Assembly: GCF_000720635.1 (NCBI RefSeq)
Contig: NZ_JOCF01000091.1
Coordinates: forward strand, 1 to 24,419
Length of the DNA stretch: 24,419 nucleotides
Reading direction: 5' to 3'
Source of the DNA: Streptomyces sp. NRRL WC-3742
Lineage (GTDB): Bacteria > Actinomycetota > Actinomycetes > Streptomycetales > Streptomycetaceae
The position numbers and the translations under genes are program-made. Below are positions 17,570 to 24,419 of this stretch, piece after piece. Within the stretch, counting starts at the first letter, position 1. Each line of letters opens with the position of its first letter. Under the pieces are notes generated by a model, which was not told the DNA's origin, made no database searches, and saw nothing but the letters and a program-made list of their open reading frames with translations.

Positions 17570-19045
17570 ATGGACGAGCTGTGGCCCCCGCCCTCCCCCG
17601 AGGTCGCAGATGCGATCAGGTCGTTGTGCCAGCGCCTGTTGACGGAGACGGACGCCTTGGTCGACGCCGTCGCAAGTCCTTCTCTCGTGGCCCAGAACGA
17701 TCCTGCCCTCCTCACGGATGCGTCCCTGGTCGAGGAGGACCGCGAGCTCAACCGCTCCGATCTCGTCCAGTGGCTGACGGCGAACATCCAGCAGCCGGGG
17801 CGGCGGGTGGAGCCCTATGTCGGCCCGAGGACCACGGCGTACATCAACGATCTCGTCTCCCGTGGCATCGCGCCCGACTTCGCCGGTGCCTGGCGTGTGG
17901 CGCTGGGGATCGGATGGCGGCGGTGGCTGGAGGAGTGCGCGGCGTACTGCACCGACCGTGACCTTCTGGTGGACGTCCTGGACGTGTCGGCGAAGTCGCT
18001 GGTGCAATACGCCCTCGACGCGGTCCTGGCCCTGCGCGAAGCCGGCCTCGCCGCCGCGATGGGCAATGCGGACGCTGAGGCGATCGCACTGATCCAGCTG
18101 ATCGCCGGCGGGGCGCCGATGGCGGAGGATCTCGCCGAGGGTCGCCTGCACTACCGGATGGCGCGGTGGCACATCGGTCTCGTGCTGTGGATCGACGACC
18201 CTCAACAGATCGACGCTCTGGACGAAGCGGTCGCGGCCGTGCGCTCCGCCGCCTCGGATCGAAGCGCCCTGGTGGCGCGTGCCAGCGCCACGTCGCGCTG
18301 GATCTGGCTCTCGGGAACAGGTATGCCGGACCTTCACCATGTGGAGAAGGTCATGGCGACGGCCGACGAGGTCCGCGGGGCGGTGGGAAGGCCCGGACGT
18401 GGGCTCGAAGGGTTCAGGTCCAGCCACCAGGACGCTCTGGCGGCGCAGGCGCTGGCCATCCGGCTGGGCTCCGACCGGCAGCTCATCGCCTACGCCGACG
18501 TCGAGCTGATCGACGCGCTCACCAAGGACCGGGCCGGCGCACGCCGGTTCGTCGTCAACACCCTCGGTCCGCTGGTCGAAGCCGACCCAGCACTACGGCA
18601 GGCACTCCTCACCTACGTACAGTGCGGCTTCAACACCACCCGGGCCGCCGCCGGCCTCTACGCGCACCGCAACACCGTCGAGCGCCGGGTCTCGCGCGCG
18701 AACGAACTCTCGGCGGTCAAGGTCGAGGACAACCCGACCCACGTGGCGGCGGCGCTCCTCGTGCTGGACATCGCGCCCGACATCGTCGCGACCGGTCCAG
18801 CTGAACCCACGGCACGGAATCAGGCCGCCGCGCGCGCCAGGCTGATCACGAAGGCGGTGCCACCACCCGGCGCCTCCTCGACGGCCAGTTCGCCGTCCAT
18901 CGCCTCCACGAAGCCGCGCGCCACCGCGAGTCCCGGCACCTCCCGGGCAACGGCCTCGTCACCGCGGACGGTCACCCGGACGTCCACCCGCCCGGCCACC
19001 GGGCCGGCGTCGATCACCACCGGCCCCGCTCCTGTCCTCCCGTAG
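17570..19045 (+). CDS. PucR/CdaR-type transcriptional regulator with antisense-derived C-terminal tail
   Basis: This 491-residue regulator has an N-terminal helical domain that resembles an RsbRD-type sensor region. A middle GGDEF-like region follows. The HTH of the PucR type lies at about residues 345-400 (LLTYVQCGFNTTRAAAGLYAHRNTVERRV). Such proteins normally end soon after a run like HVAAALLVLDIA (about 405). Here the frame stays open for about 75 more codons (417-491), through DNA that codes for the C-terminus of the convergent KdpD-like gene. That tail is rich in Ser, Thr, Ala and Pro and is low-complexity. ATG 17570 follows AGGAG by 12 bases, a rather long gap. It may regulate the divergent glutaminase gene (inference). 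Confidence 0.85.
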   Translation: MDELWPPPSPEVADAIRSLCQRLLTETDALVDAVASPSLVAQNDPALLTDASLVEEDRELNRSDLVQWLTANIQQPGRRVEPYVGPRTTAYINDLVSRGIAPDFAGAWRVALGIGWRRWLEECAAYCTDRDLLVDVLDVSAKSLVQYALDAVLALREAGLAAAMGNADAEAIALIQLIAGGAPMAEDLAEGRLHYRMARWHIGLVLWIDDPQQIDALDEAVAAVRSAASDRSALVARASATSRWIWLSGTGMPDLHHVEKVMATADEVRGAVGRPGRGLEGFRSSHQDALAAQALAIRLGSDRQLIAYADVELIDALTKDRAGARRFVVNTLGPLVEADPALRQALLTYVQCGFNTTRAAAGLYAHRNTVERRVSRANELSAVKVEDNPTHVAAALLVLDIAPDIVATGPAEPTARNQAAARARLITKAVPPPGASSTASSPSIASTKPRATASPGTSRATASSPRTVTRTSTRPATGPASITTGPAPVLP

Positions 19046-21252
19046 GTCAGGACATCCACCAACACCCGCTCCAGCAGCCCGGGATCGACGAGCACCCGTG
19101 GCAGATCCGATCCCAGGTCGATCCGGACCCCGGCCGCCCCGGCCGCAGCCGCCCGGACCACCTCGCCCGGCGCAGTCGGCCGCAGCACCACCGGCATCAC
19201 CCCGGCCTGCAACCGGTTCAGGTCCAGCAGGTTGGCGACCAGCCGCTCCATCCGCTCCACCTCGGCACCGATCCGCTCCTCGGCCGGGTCCGGAAGCCGC
19301 TCGGCTTCCCGGCGCACCGCCGCCAGCGGCGCGCGCAGATCCTGCTCGACCGCCTCCAGCAGCGCGGTGTGCAGCGCGTCGGTGCGCGCGAGCACGTCCG
19401 CCGCCGACGCCAGCGCGGCCAGCCGCTCCCGCTCCCGGGCCAGCCTCAACTGCGTGACGTACGGGCCGAGCAGCCGGGTGTCCTCCTCGGTGAGCGGGGC
19501 GCCGCGCAGGACCAGCACCGCGTCCTCGCCGAGGTCGACGGAGAAGGACGCCTCGTCGGGCCGCAGCGGCACCGTCGCCCCGGCCGAGGCCGCCGGCTGC
19601 CAGAGCGCGCCCGTCCGCACCAGCACCGCGGCACCGTCCAGCCCGAACACCTGCCGCAGTTCCGCCACCAGTTCGGGCAGGACCCGCGGCCCGGACTCCA
19701 CCGTCTCCCCCGCCAGCCGGGTCAGCACCGCCGCCTCCGCGCGCGCCCGGCCCGCCTGCTGCGAGCGCCGGGTCAGACCGTCGATCAGGTGGGAGATCAC
19801 CCCGGCCACCGCGAGGAACACCACCAGCGCCGCGACGTCCGCGCCCCGCTCCACCGTCAGGCTGTGCCACGGCGTGGTGAAGAAGTAGTCCGCCGCCAGC
19901 GCCCCGGCCGCGGTGCCGCCCGCCGCCGGGAGCAGGCCACCCAGCCGGGCCGTCCCCGCCACCACCAGCAGCAGGCACAGCAGCACGCCGGACAGACCGA
20001 GCGAGTCGCGCAGCGGCGACAGCGCCCAGGCCAGCGCGATCGCCCCGGCCGGCCCGAGCAGCCACGCCGACCGGCGCCGCCCGGCCGGGACCAGCGCCGG
20101 GCGACGGCGCCGGGGCCCGGTCGGCACCGCCAGCAGCCCCGGCTCGGGCGGCGGCAGCACACGTACGTCGATCGGGCCGGCCAGCCGGATCACCCGGTTG
20201 ATCACCGAGCCGGAGAGCAGCTCGCGCAGCCGGCTGCGACTCGTCGGTCCGAGCAGGATCTGGGTGGCGCTCTCCGTCCGGGCGAAGTCCACCAGCGTCC
20301 GGGCCACATCGCCGCCGCTCACCTCGACGAAGGTGCCGTGCAGCTCCCGCAGCAGCGCCCGCTGGGCGGCCAGACCCGGCGGCTCCCGCTCGGCCGTGCC
20401 GTCGTCCAGCCGGACGTGCACGCCGATCAGGTCGCCGTGCATCCGGGTCGCGGTGCGGGCGCCCCGGCGGATCAGGTGCTCGCCCTGAGGGGCACCGTCC
20501 AGCGCGACCATGATCCGCTCCTTGGTCTCCCAGGGCGCCCGGATGCCGTGCCGGGCCCGGTAGTCGGCCAGCTCCTCCTCCACCCGGTCCGCGAGCCACA
20601 GCAGCGCCAACTCCCGCAGGGCGCCCAGGTTTCCGGCCCGGAAGTAGTGGTCCAGCGCCACGTCGATCCGGTCGGGCGCGTAGATCTCGCCCTGCGCCAT
20701 GCGCGCGCGCAGCGCCTGCGGACTCAGGTCGACCAGCTCGATCCGGTCGGCGGCCCGGACCACCTCGTCGGGGATCGTCTCGCGCTGGGCGACGCCGGTG
20801 ATCTGCTCAACGACGTCGTTGAGGCTCTCCAGGTGCTGGATGTTGAGCGTCGTCGCCACGTCGATCCCGGCGTCCAGCAGCTCCCGCACGTCCTGCCAGC
20901 GCTTCGCGTTCCGCCCGCCGGGCACATTCGTGTGGGCCAGCTCGTCCACGAGCGCGAGCGACGGGCGGCGCGCCAGCAGGGCGGCCAGGTCCAGCTCGGT
21001 CAGCTCCACCCCCCGGTACGACACCACCTGCCGGGGCAGCACCGGCAGATCCCCCAGCTGCTCCTCCGTAGCCCGCCGCCCGTACGTCTCGACCAGGCCG
21101 ACCACCACGTCCAGCCCCTCGCCAAGCAGCCGCCGGCCCTCCCGGAGCATGGCGTACGTCTTCCCCACCCCCGGCGCCGCCCCCAGGAACACCCGCAGCT
21201 TCCCGCTCACCGCCGCCTGGCCACCTCCTCCACTTCCACGTCCATGCTCCAC
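18820..21252 (-). CDS. kdpD: KdpD-like sensor protein with degenerate kinase domain
   Basis: This 810-residue membrane protein has the KdpD layout. The N-terminal KdpD domain has Walker A GAAPGVGKT (24-32) and LVDELAHTN. A universal-stress-like domain (about 240-375) follows, then about four membrane helices (390-490), a GAF-like region and a C-terminal kinase-like part. KdpD normally phosphorylates KdpE in response to low potassium. Here the SHDLRTPL box reads EQDLRAPL, so the phospho-acceptor His is Gln637. The N-box Asn and the DxGxG ATP-binding motif are also absent, so it is probably not an active kinase. No kdpE or kdpFABC lies in the window. The GTG start at 21252 follows GGAGAAGG. The 3' end overlaps the PucR-type gene by 226 bp. 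Confidence 0.92.
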   Translation of the reverse strand: MEHGRGSGGGGQAAVSGKLRVFLGAAPGVGKTYAMLREGRRLLGEGLDVVVGLVETYGRRATEEQLGDLPVLPRQVVSYRGVELTELDLAALLARRPSLALVDELAHTNVPGGRNAKRWQDVRELLDAGIDVATTLNIQHLESLNDVVEQITGVAQRETIPDEVVRAADRIELVDLSPQALRARMAQGEIYAPDRIDVALDHYFRAGNLGALRELALLWLADRVEEELADYRARHGIRAPWETKERIMVALDGAPQGEHLIRRGARTATRMHGDLIGVHVRLDDGTAEREPPGLAAQRALLRELHGTFVEVSGGDVARTLVDFARTESATQILLGPTSRSRLRELLSGSVINRVIRLAGPIDVRVLPPPEPGLLAVPTGPRRRRPALVPAGRRRSAWLLGPAGAIALAWALSPLRDSLGLSGVLLCLLLVVAGTARLGGLLPAAGGTAAGALAADYFFTTPWHSLTVERGADVAALVVFLAVAGVISHLIDGLTRRSQQAGRARAEAAVLTRLAGETVESGPRVLPELVAELRQVFGLDGAAVLVRTGALWQPAASAGATVPLRPDEASFSVDLGEDAVLVLRGAPLTEEDTRLLGPYVTQLRLARERERLAALASAADVLARTDALHTALLEAVEQDLRAPLAAVRREAERLPDPAEERIGAEVERMERLVANLLDLNRLQAGVMPVVLRPTAPGEVVRAAAAGAAGVRIDLGSDLPRVLVDPGLLERVLVDVLTYGRTGAGPVVIDAGPVAGRVDVRVTVRGDEAVAREVPGLAVARGFVEAMDGELAVEEAPGGGTAFVISLARAAA

Positions 21253-21290
21253 CCTTCTCCGACGTCAGGCCCTACCCGACGTGGCCACGC

Positions 21291-21314
21291 GGGCGCCGGG
21301 CGCCGGGCGCCGGG
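21291..21314. repeat. GGGCGCC tandem heptamers
   Basis: Three copies of GGGCGCC followed by GGG lie in the gap between the divergent KdpD-like and L31 genes. This is simple GC-rich repetition without a clear role. Confidence 0.7.
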
Positions 21315-21333
21315 AGTCCGGGAACCATTTAGA

Positions 21334-21348
21334 TGAAAATGGATTTCA
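21334..21348. promoter_or_regulatory. probable Zur (Fur-family) box
   Basis: TGAAAATGGATTTCA fits the 7-1-7 inverted repeat of Fur-family sites and the AT-rich zinc-uptake box. It lies in an otherwise GC-rich gap, just upstream of the -10 element TATAGT (21355-21360), so binding would block transcription. The genes that follow, L31 type B and CobW, are typical zinc-starvation genes. Flanking GGAACCA (21321-21327) and TGGTTCC (21360-21366) form an outer inverted repeat. Confidence 0.75.
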
Positions 21349-21354
21349 TTTCGC

Positions 21355-21360
21355 TATAGT
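21355..21360 (+). promoter_or_regulatory. -10 element of the L31B-CobW operon
   Basis: TATAGT closely matches the vegetative -10 consensus (TATAAT-like). No strong -35 is visible. Transcription would start near 21367-21368. Confidence 0.55.
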
Positions 21361-21367
21361 GGTTCCG

Positions 21368-21454
21368 GTGGCCCCGACCGGCTGGCCCTGTGCAAGTACG
21401 ACCCGTCGTGCGCCGCCAGTCCGCCGCCACGTCGACTTCCGCGAAGAGCCCTGA
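21368..21454 (+). CDS. possible leaderless leader peptide (28 codons)
   Basis: A GTG lies 7 bases after the -10 TATAGT, the spacing of leaderless genes. It opens a 28-codon frame that ends in TGA at 21452-21454, 17 bases before the L31 ATG. The peptide begins [10 protein letters not shown], is Arg-rich and contains one Cys. It may be a regulatory leader or chance. Coding is not proven. Confidence 0.3.
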   Translation: MAPTGWPCASTTRRAPPVRRHVDFREEP

Positions 21455-21471
21455 CCTCGAGAGGACCCGCC

Positions 21472-21723
21472 ATGCAACCCGGAATCCACCCCGCCTACCG
21501 CCCCGTCGTCTTCCGCGACAAGGCCGGCGACCTCGCCTTCCTGACTCGGTCCACCGCCACCAGCAGCCACACGATCGAGTGGGAGGACGGCAACACCTAC
21601 CCCGTCATCGACGTCGAGATCTCCTCCGCCAGCCACCCCTTCTACACCGGCAAGTCCCGCGTCCTCGACACTGCCGGCCGCGTCGAACGATTCCAGCGCC
21701 GCTACGGCACCGACCACGGCTGA
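21472..21723 (+). CDS. rpmE2: 50S ribosomal protein L31 type B (zinc-independent)
   Basis: This 83-residue ribosomal protein is the L31 form that replaces the zinc-binding version when zinc is scarce. It starts [16 protein letters not shown] and contains [19 protein letters not shown] and [10 protein letters not shown], which are L31 type B signatures. It has no Cys at all, so it cannot bind zinc through the CxxC motifs of the type A form. The length is standard. ATG 21472 has GAGAGGA upstream. The probable Zur box and TATAGT promoter lie about 110 bases upstream. The CobW-family gene follows after 31 bases, so the two form an operon. Replacement would free zinc from ribosomes. Confidence 0.96.
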   Translation: MQPGIHPAYRPVVFRDKAGDLAFLTRSTATSSHTIEWEDGNTYPVIDVEISSASHPFYTGKSRVLDTAGRVERFQRRYGTDHG

Positions 21724-21754
21724 TCCACTCCCGCTCCCCAGGAAGATCCACCCC

Positions 21755-23050
21755 GTGTCCGAGCACTCGCCGCCACCCGTGCGGCTTCCCGTCACCGTCC
21801 TGTCCGGCTTCCTCGGCGCGGGCAAGACCACGCTGCTCAACCACCTCCTCAACAACCGGGAGGGCCTGCGCGTCGCCGTCATCGTGAACGACATGAGCGA
21901 GATCAACATCGACGCGGCCCTGGTCCGCGACGGCGGTGGCGCGCTCTCCCGCACCGAGGAGCGGCTGGTCGAGATGACCAACGGCTGCATCTGCTGCACC
22001 CTGCGCGACGACCTCCTCGAGGAGGTGGACCGGCTCGCCCGCGCCGGTCGCTTCGACTACCTGCTCATCGAGTCCAGTGGCATCTCCGAGCCCATGCCGG
22101 TCGCGGCGACCTTCGCCTTCGCGCGCGACGACGGCGCGACCCTGAACGACCTCGCCCGGCTGGACACCATGGTCACCGTCGTCGACGCCGCCAACTTCCT
22201 CCCCGAGCTGCGCGCCGGGGACGAACTCACCGCGCGCGGCCTGGACCAGTACGAGGACGACGAGCGGACCGTCAGCGACCTGCTGATGGACCAGGTCGAG
22301 TTCGCCGACGTCATCATCCTCAACAAGACCGACCTGGTCGGTCCCGAACAGGCGGACCGGCTGGCTGCCACGCTCAGCCGCCTCAACCCCGCTGCCCGCG
22401 TCATCCGTTCGGTCGCAGGGAGGGTCCCGCCCGCCGAAGTCCTCGGCACGCACCTCTTCGACCTCGACCGCGCGCAGGAGGCGCCCGGCTGGGTCGCCGA
22501 ACTCAACGGCGACCACGTACCCGAGACCGAGGAGTACGGCATCTCCAGCCTGGTCTACCGCGCCGATCGGCCCTTCCATCCCGAACGCCTCTGGGATCTG
22601 GTCAGCCGACGCCTCGACGGCGGCGAGTTCGGCGCCGTACTGCGCTCCAAGGGCTTCTTCCGGCTGGCCTCGCGTCCCACCGTCACCGGGCTCTGGTCGC
22701 AGGCGGGTTCGGTTGCCCGCTTCGAGCCGTCCGGCGTTCACACTGCTCCGTCGGGCCCGCCGCACTCCGCAGACGAGGCCCCGCGAGGACAGGAGCTCGT
22801 CTTCATCGGCACGGGGCTCCGCCGGGACGAGCTGCGCGCCGCGCTCGACAGCTGCCTGCTGGAGGAGGTCGAAGTCGCGGCGGGACAGGAGACGTGGTCG
22901 GCCCTTGAAGATCCGTTTCCCGCCTGGGAGGAGTACTGCCCCGTCTCCGTCGAGAGCGATGGTCCGAGCCACAGCCACGGCCACGGCCACGGCCACGGGG
23001 AGCCGACCGGGCAGGCCCGACTCGTCCCGGCGGCGTCGGACGCTCGCTGA
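21755..23050 (+). CDS. CobW/COG0523 family GTP-binding metal chaperone
   Basis: This 431-residue G3E GTPase probably delivers zinc to target proteins when zinc is low. Walker A is GAGKT within [12 protein letters not shown] (17-28). The family CxCC motif is Cys78-Ile-Cys80-Cys81 in [20 protein letters not shown] and NKTD (190-193) complete the GTPase set. A CobW C-terminal domain follows. It contains [16 protein letters not shown] and a second block ending [16 protein letters not shown]. The tail holds [11 protein letters not shown] (about 405-415), a metal-binding His stretch. The GTG at 21755 has AGGAAG 9 bases upstream. It lies in an operon with L31 type B behind the Zur-like box. The metal is inferred to be zinc from this context. 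Confidence 0.95.
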   Translation: MSEHSPPPVRLPVTVLSGFLGAGKTTLLNHLLNNREGLRVAVIVNDMSEINIDAALVRDGGGALSRTEERLVEMTNGCICCTLRDDLLEEVDRLARAGRFDYLLIESSGISEPMPVAATFAFARDDGATLNDLARLDTMVTVVDAANFLPELRAGDELTARGLDQYEDDERTVSDLLMDQVEFADVIILNKTDLVGPEQADRLAATLSRLNPAARVIRSVAGRVPPAEVLGTHLFDLDRAQEAPGWVAELNGDHVPETEEYGISSLVYRADRPFHPERLWDLVSRRLDGGEFGAVLRSKGFFRLASRPTVTGLWSQAGSVARFEPSGVHTAPSGPPHSADEAPRGQELVFIGTGLRRDELRAALDSCLLEEVEVAAGQETWSALEDPFPAWEEYCPVSVESDGPSHSHGHGHGHGEPTGQARLVPAASDAR

Positions 23051-23146
23051 TCCGGCGCCGGATCCCGACGGCCGCAGGGAGCAGTCGGCTCCTTGGCGCC
23101 GAGCCGTCGACGCTCCCGAGTTGTCGACGCTCCTCGGCCGTCGAAC

Positions 23147-23191
23147 GCTGCTGCGCCGCCGTCACGTTCGACATGTCAGCGGCGCAGCAGC
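23147..23191. terminator. hairpin between convergent CobW and BNR genes
   Basis: Arms 23148-23159 and 23179-23190 (CTGCTGCGCCGC and its complement) pair perfectly, plus one outer pair, around a 19-base loop. It lies between two convergent genes, and no U-tract is present. It is probably bidirectional. Confidence 0.65.
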
Positions 23192-23207
23192 CTGAGCGGT
23201 TACGGCG

Positions 23208-24362
23208 TCAGCCTGCGATCTTCCAGAGACCTCGGCCGTGGGTGGCGGCCATCAGGTAGCTACCGTCGGGTGAGACGGTGAGGTCGGAGGCCGGGGCATT
23301 GGGCAGCGCACTGCCGAGTCGGCTCCACGTGCCGGGTGCCGACGCGGTGAACACGCCGATGTCGCTGCCGACGACGACCTTGCCGTTCCAGAGCTTCACC
23401 ACGGTGACGGGCGCGTCGGGAAGGTTGCCGCTGATGTCGGTCCAGGTGGTGCCGCCGTCGTGGGACTCGAGGACGTGGCCGACACCCGCGCCGTCGAGCC
23501 AGTGCCGGCTGTACGAGCCGTAGACCGCGTAGACGTGGCCGGCGTCCGCCGGGTCGACCGTGAGGCCGGTGACGAAGCGGTTGGGCAGCTCGGGGGCACT
23601 GATCCGGTGCCAGCTGCCGCCGTAGTTGGTGTCGATGCCGGAGGTGAACGGCGAGGCGCCGCTCGGGTTGCAGCCGTTGCCCGTGCCGCACCAGCCGACG
23701 TACGTCGTGGTGCCGGAGAGGGCGACGGCGGTCGCGGCGTTGCCGACGCCGAGATCACGGACGGCCTTCCAGTCGCAGACCTTCTGCCAGCAGGTGGTGT
23801 CCCAGCCCTTGCCCTGGTTGTCCCAGATGTAACGGCCGCCCGCCACCCAGTGGTTGACGTTCGCGGGGTCGGCCGAGAACGGCGCGTTGAAGCGGCCGTC
23901 CTTCTCGCACGGGCTGGTCCTGTTCTGCGCGCAGTTGGGCGTCACGTAGTTCCAACTGTGGCCGCCGTCACTGGACTTGGCCATCGCCAGGTTGGTGTAC
24001 TCACCGACGACCCGGTTGCCGTTCTTCGGGTCGACGACGACGTCGAAGCCGTCGCCGCCCTTGGGCTCGGCCATGTGGTCGGAGCCGGGCGTGAGCACCG
24101 AGTAGCCGTTGTCCTGCAGGCCGCCCCAGGCGATGTCGCCCTTGCCGTCCGGGGAGGCGCCGAGGCCGCCGTAGAAGTACTGCAGGGTGCGCAGGGTGGC
24201 GTTCAGGTCGGTCCACCGGACGACCTTGCGCAGGGCGGCCGGGCGGGACCAGACACCGCCGTCGTTGCCGAAGTACGCCGTGCCGTCGGGGGCCACCACG
24301 GCGGCGTGCTGGTCGGGGTGGGTGGTGTCGGGGCAGGTGGCGGCTACCGGGTCGGCCGACAT
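23208..24362 (-). CDS. BNR/Asp-box repeat protein, probably N-terminally truncated
   Basis: This 384-residue protein shows beta-propeller Asp-box motifs (S-x-D-x-G-x-x-W) in SSDGGHSWNYV and SHDGGTTWTDI, and ends in THGRGLWKIAG. Such propellers occur in secreted sialidase-like or glycan-binding proteins. Cys pairs (NCAQNRTSPC, CWQKVC, WCGTGNGC) suggest an exported, disulfide-bonded fold, yet no signal peptide precedes the sequence. It starts directly inside a propeller blade (HPDQHAAVVAPDGTAYFGNDGG), and full family members are usually longer. An in-frame TGA lies 8 codons before ATG 24362. A GAGGGG site precedes that ATG, so translation is possible. The gene is either truncated, frameshifted near 24380, or a true short form. 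Confidence 0.75.
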   Translation of the reverse strand: MSADPVAATCPDTTHPDQHAAVVAPDGTAYFGNDGGVWSRPAALRKVVRWTDLNATLRTLQYFYGGLGASPDGKGDIAWGGLQDNGYSVLTPGSDHMAEPKGGDGFDVVVDPKNGNRVVGEYTNLAMAKSSDGGHSWNYVTPNCAQNRTSPCEKDGRFNAPFSADPANVNHWVAGGRYIWDNQGKGWDTTCWQKVCDWKAVRDLGVGNAATAVALSGTTTYVGWCGTGNGCNPSGASPFTSGIDTNYGGSWHRISAPELPNRFVTGLTVDPADAGHVYAVYGSYSRHWLDGAGVGHVLESHDGGTTWTDISGNLPDAPVTVVKLWNGKVVVGSDIGVFTASAPGTWSRLGSALPNAPASDLTVSPDGSYLMAATHGRGLWKIAG

Positions 24363-24419
24363 CCTGAACCCCTCAGCCCTGAATCAGCCGGGAGCACCCG
24401 ACCCGGCCCGCCCTGCGGG

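Noticed and set aside
21291..21314. GGGCGCC heptamers as a regulatory array
   Set aside because: Simple GC-rich repetition is common in such genomes and there is no link to a known binding site.
19369..21336. Long plus-strand open frame opposite the KdpD-like gene
   Set aside because: Its translation is Arg/Gln/Pro-rich without motifs, and the minus strand carries a clear KdpD domain.

Overview
The sequence is very GC-rich, with almost every third codon position G or C. GTG and TTG starts are frequent, and several starts look leaderless. Gene types include a LuxR regulator with an ATPase domain, AraC regulators with an AraC_binding_2 domain, a PucR-type regulator and a membrane Ser/Thr kinase. 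Together these point to a Streptomyces or close actinomycete chromosome. The regulators, the secreted-type protein and an isolated restriction-modification pair suggest accessory rather than core territory. No rRNA, tRNA, CRISPR array or intact transposase was seen.

Left part (1-4033): the tail of an unidentified gene; a tandem Lrp/AsnC regulator divergent from an NADP-dependent MDR oxidoreductase; then a membrane-anchored Ser/Thr kinase. Positions 4185-7257 hold a PD-(D/E)XK nuclease and a Zn-ribbon adenine-type DNA methyltransferase facing each other and overlapping at their 3' ends. This is a compact two-gene restriction-modification cassette, bounded on its right by a clear terminator and a sequence resembling an insertion-sequence end.

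Middle (7433-14601): a run of minus-strand genes. A LuxR/LAL regulator comes first, then an AraC regulator, a fold-3 alpha/beta hydrolase and a second, paralogous AraC regulator. A 12-bp repeat array lies between the first AraC gene and the hydrolase. Divergent from the LuxR gene is a non-heme chloroperoxidase-type hydrolase, followed by two strong hairpins.

Right part (14788-24419): a small GvpU-like protein; a free-standing UvrD/PcrA-type Tudor domain divergent from a cold-shock protein with a structured leader and strong terminator; and glutaminase divergent from a PucR-type regulator. The regulator's reading frame runs 75 codons antisense into a KdpD-like sensor. That sensor has lost its phospho-acceptor His and its ATP-binding motifs, so it looks like a pseudokinase. 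Divergent from it is a probable zinc-starvation operon, with a Zur-like box, a possible 28-codon leaderless leader ORF, the Cys-free L31 type B protein and a His-tailed CobW GTPase. The window ends with a BNR/Asp-box protein that seems to lack its N-terminus.

The most interesting points are the restriction-modification cassette, the degenerate KdpD with its antisense overlap, and the leader architecture in front of L31B-CobW.
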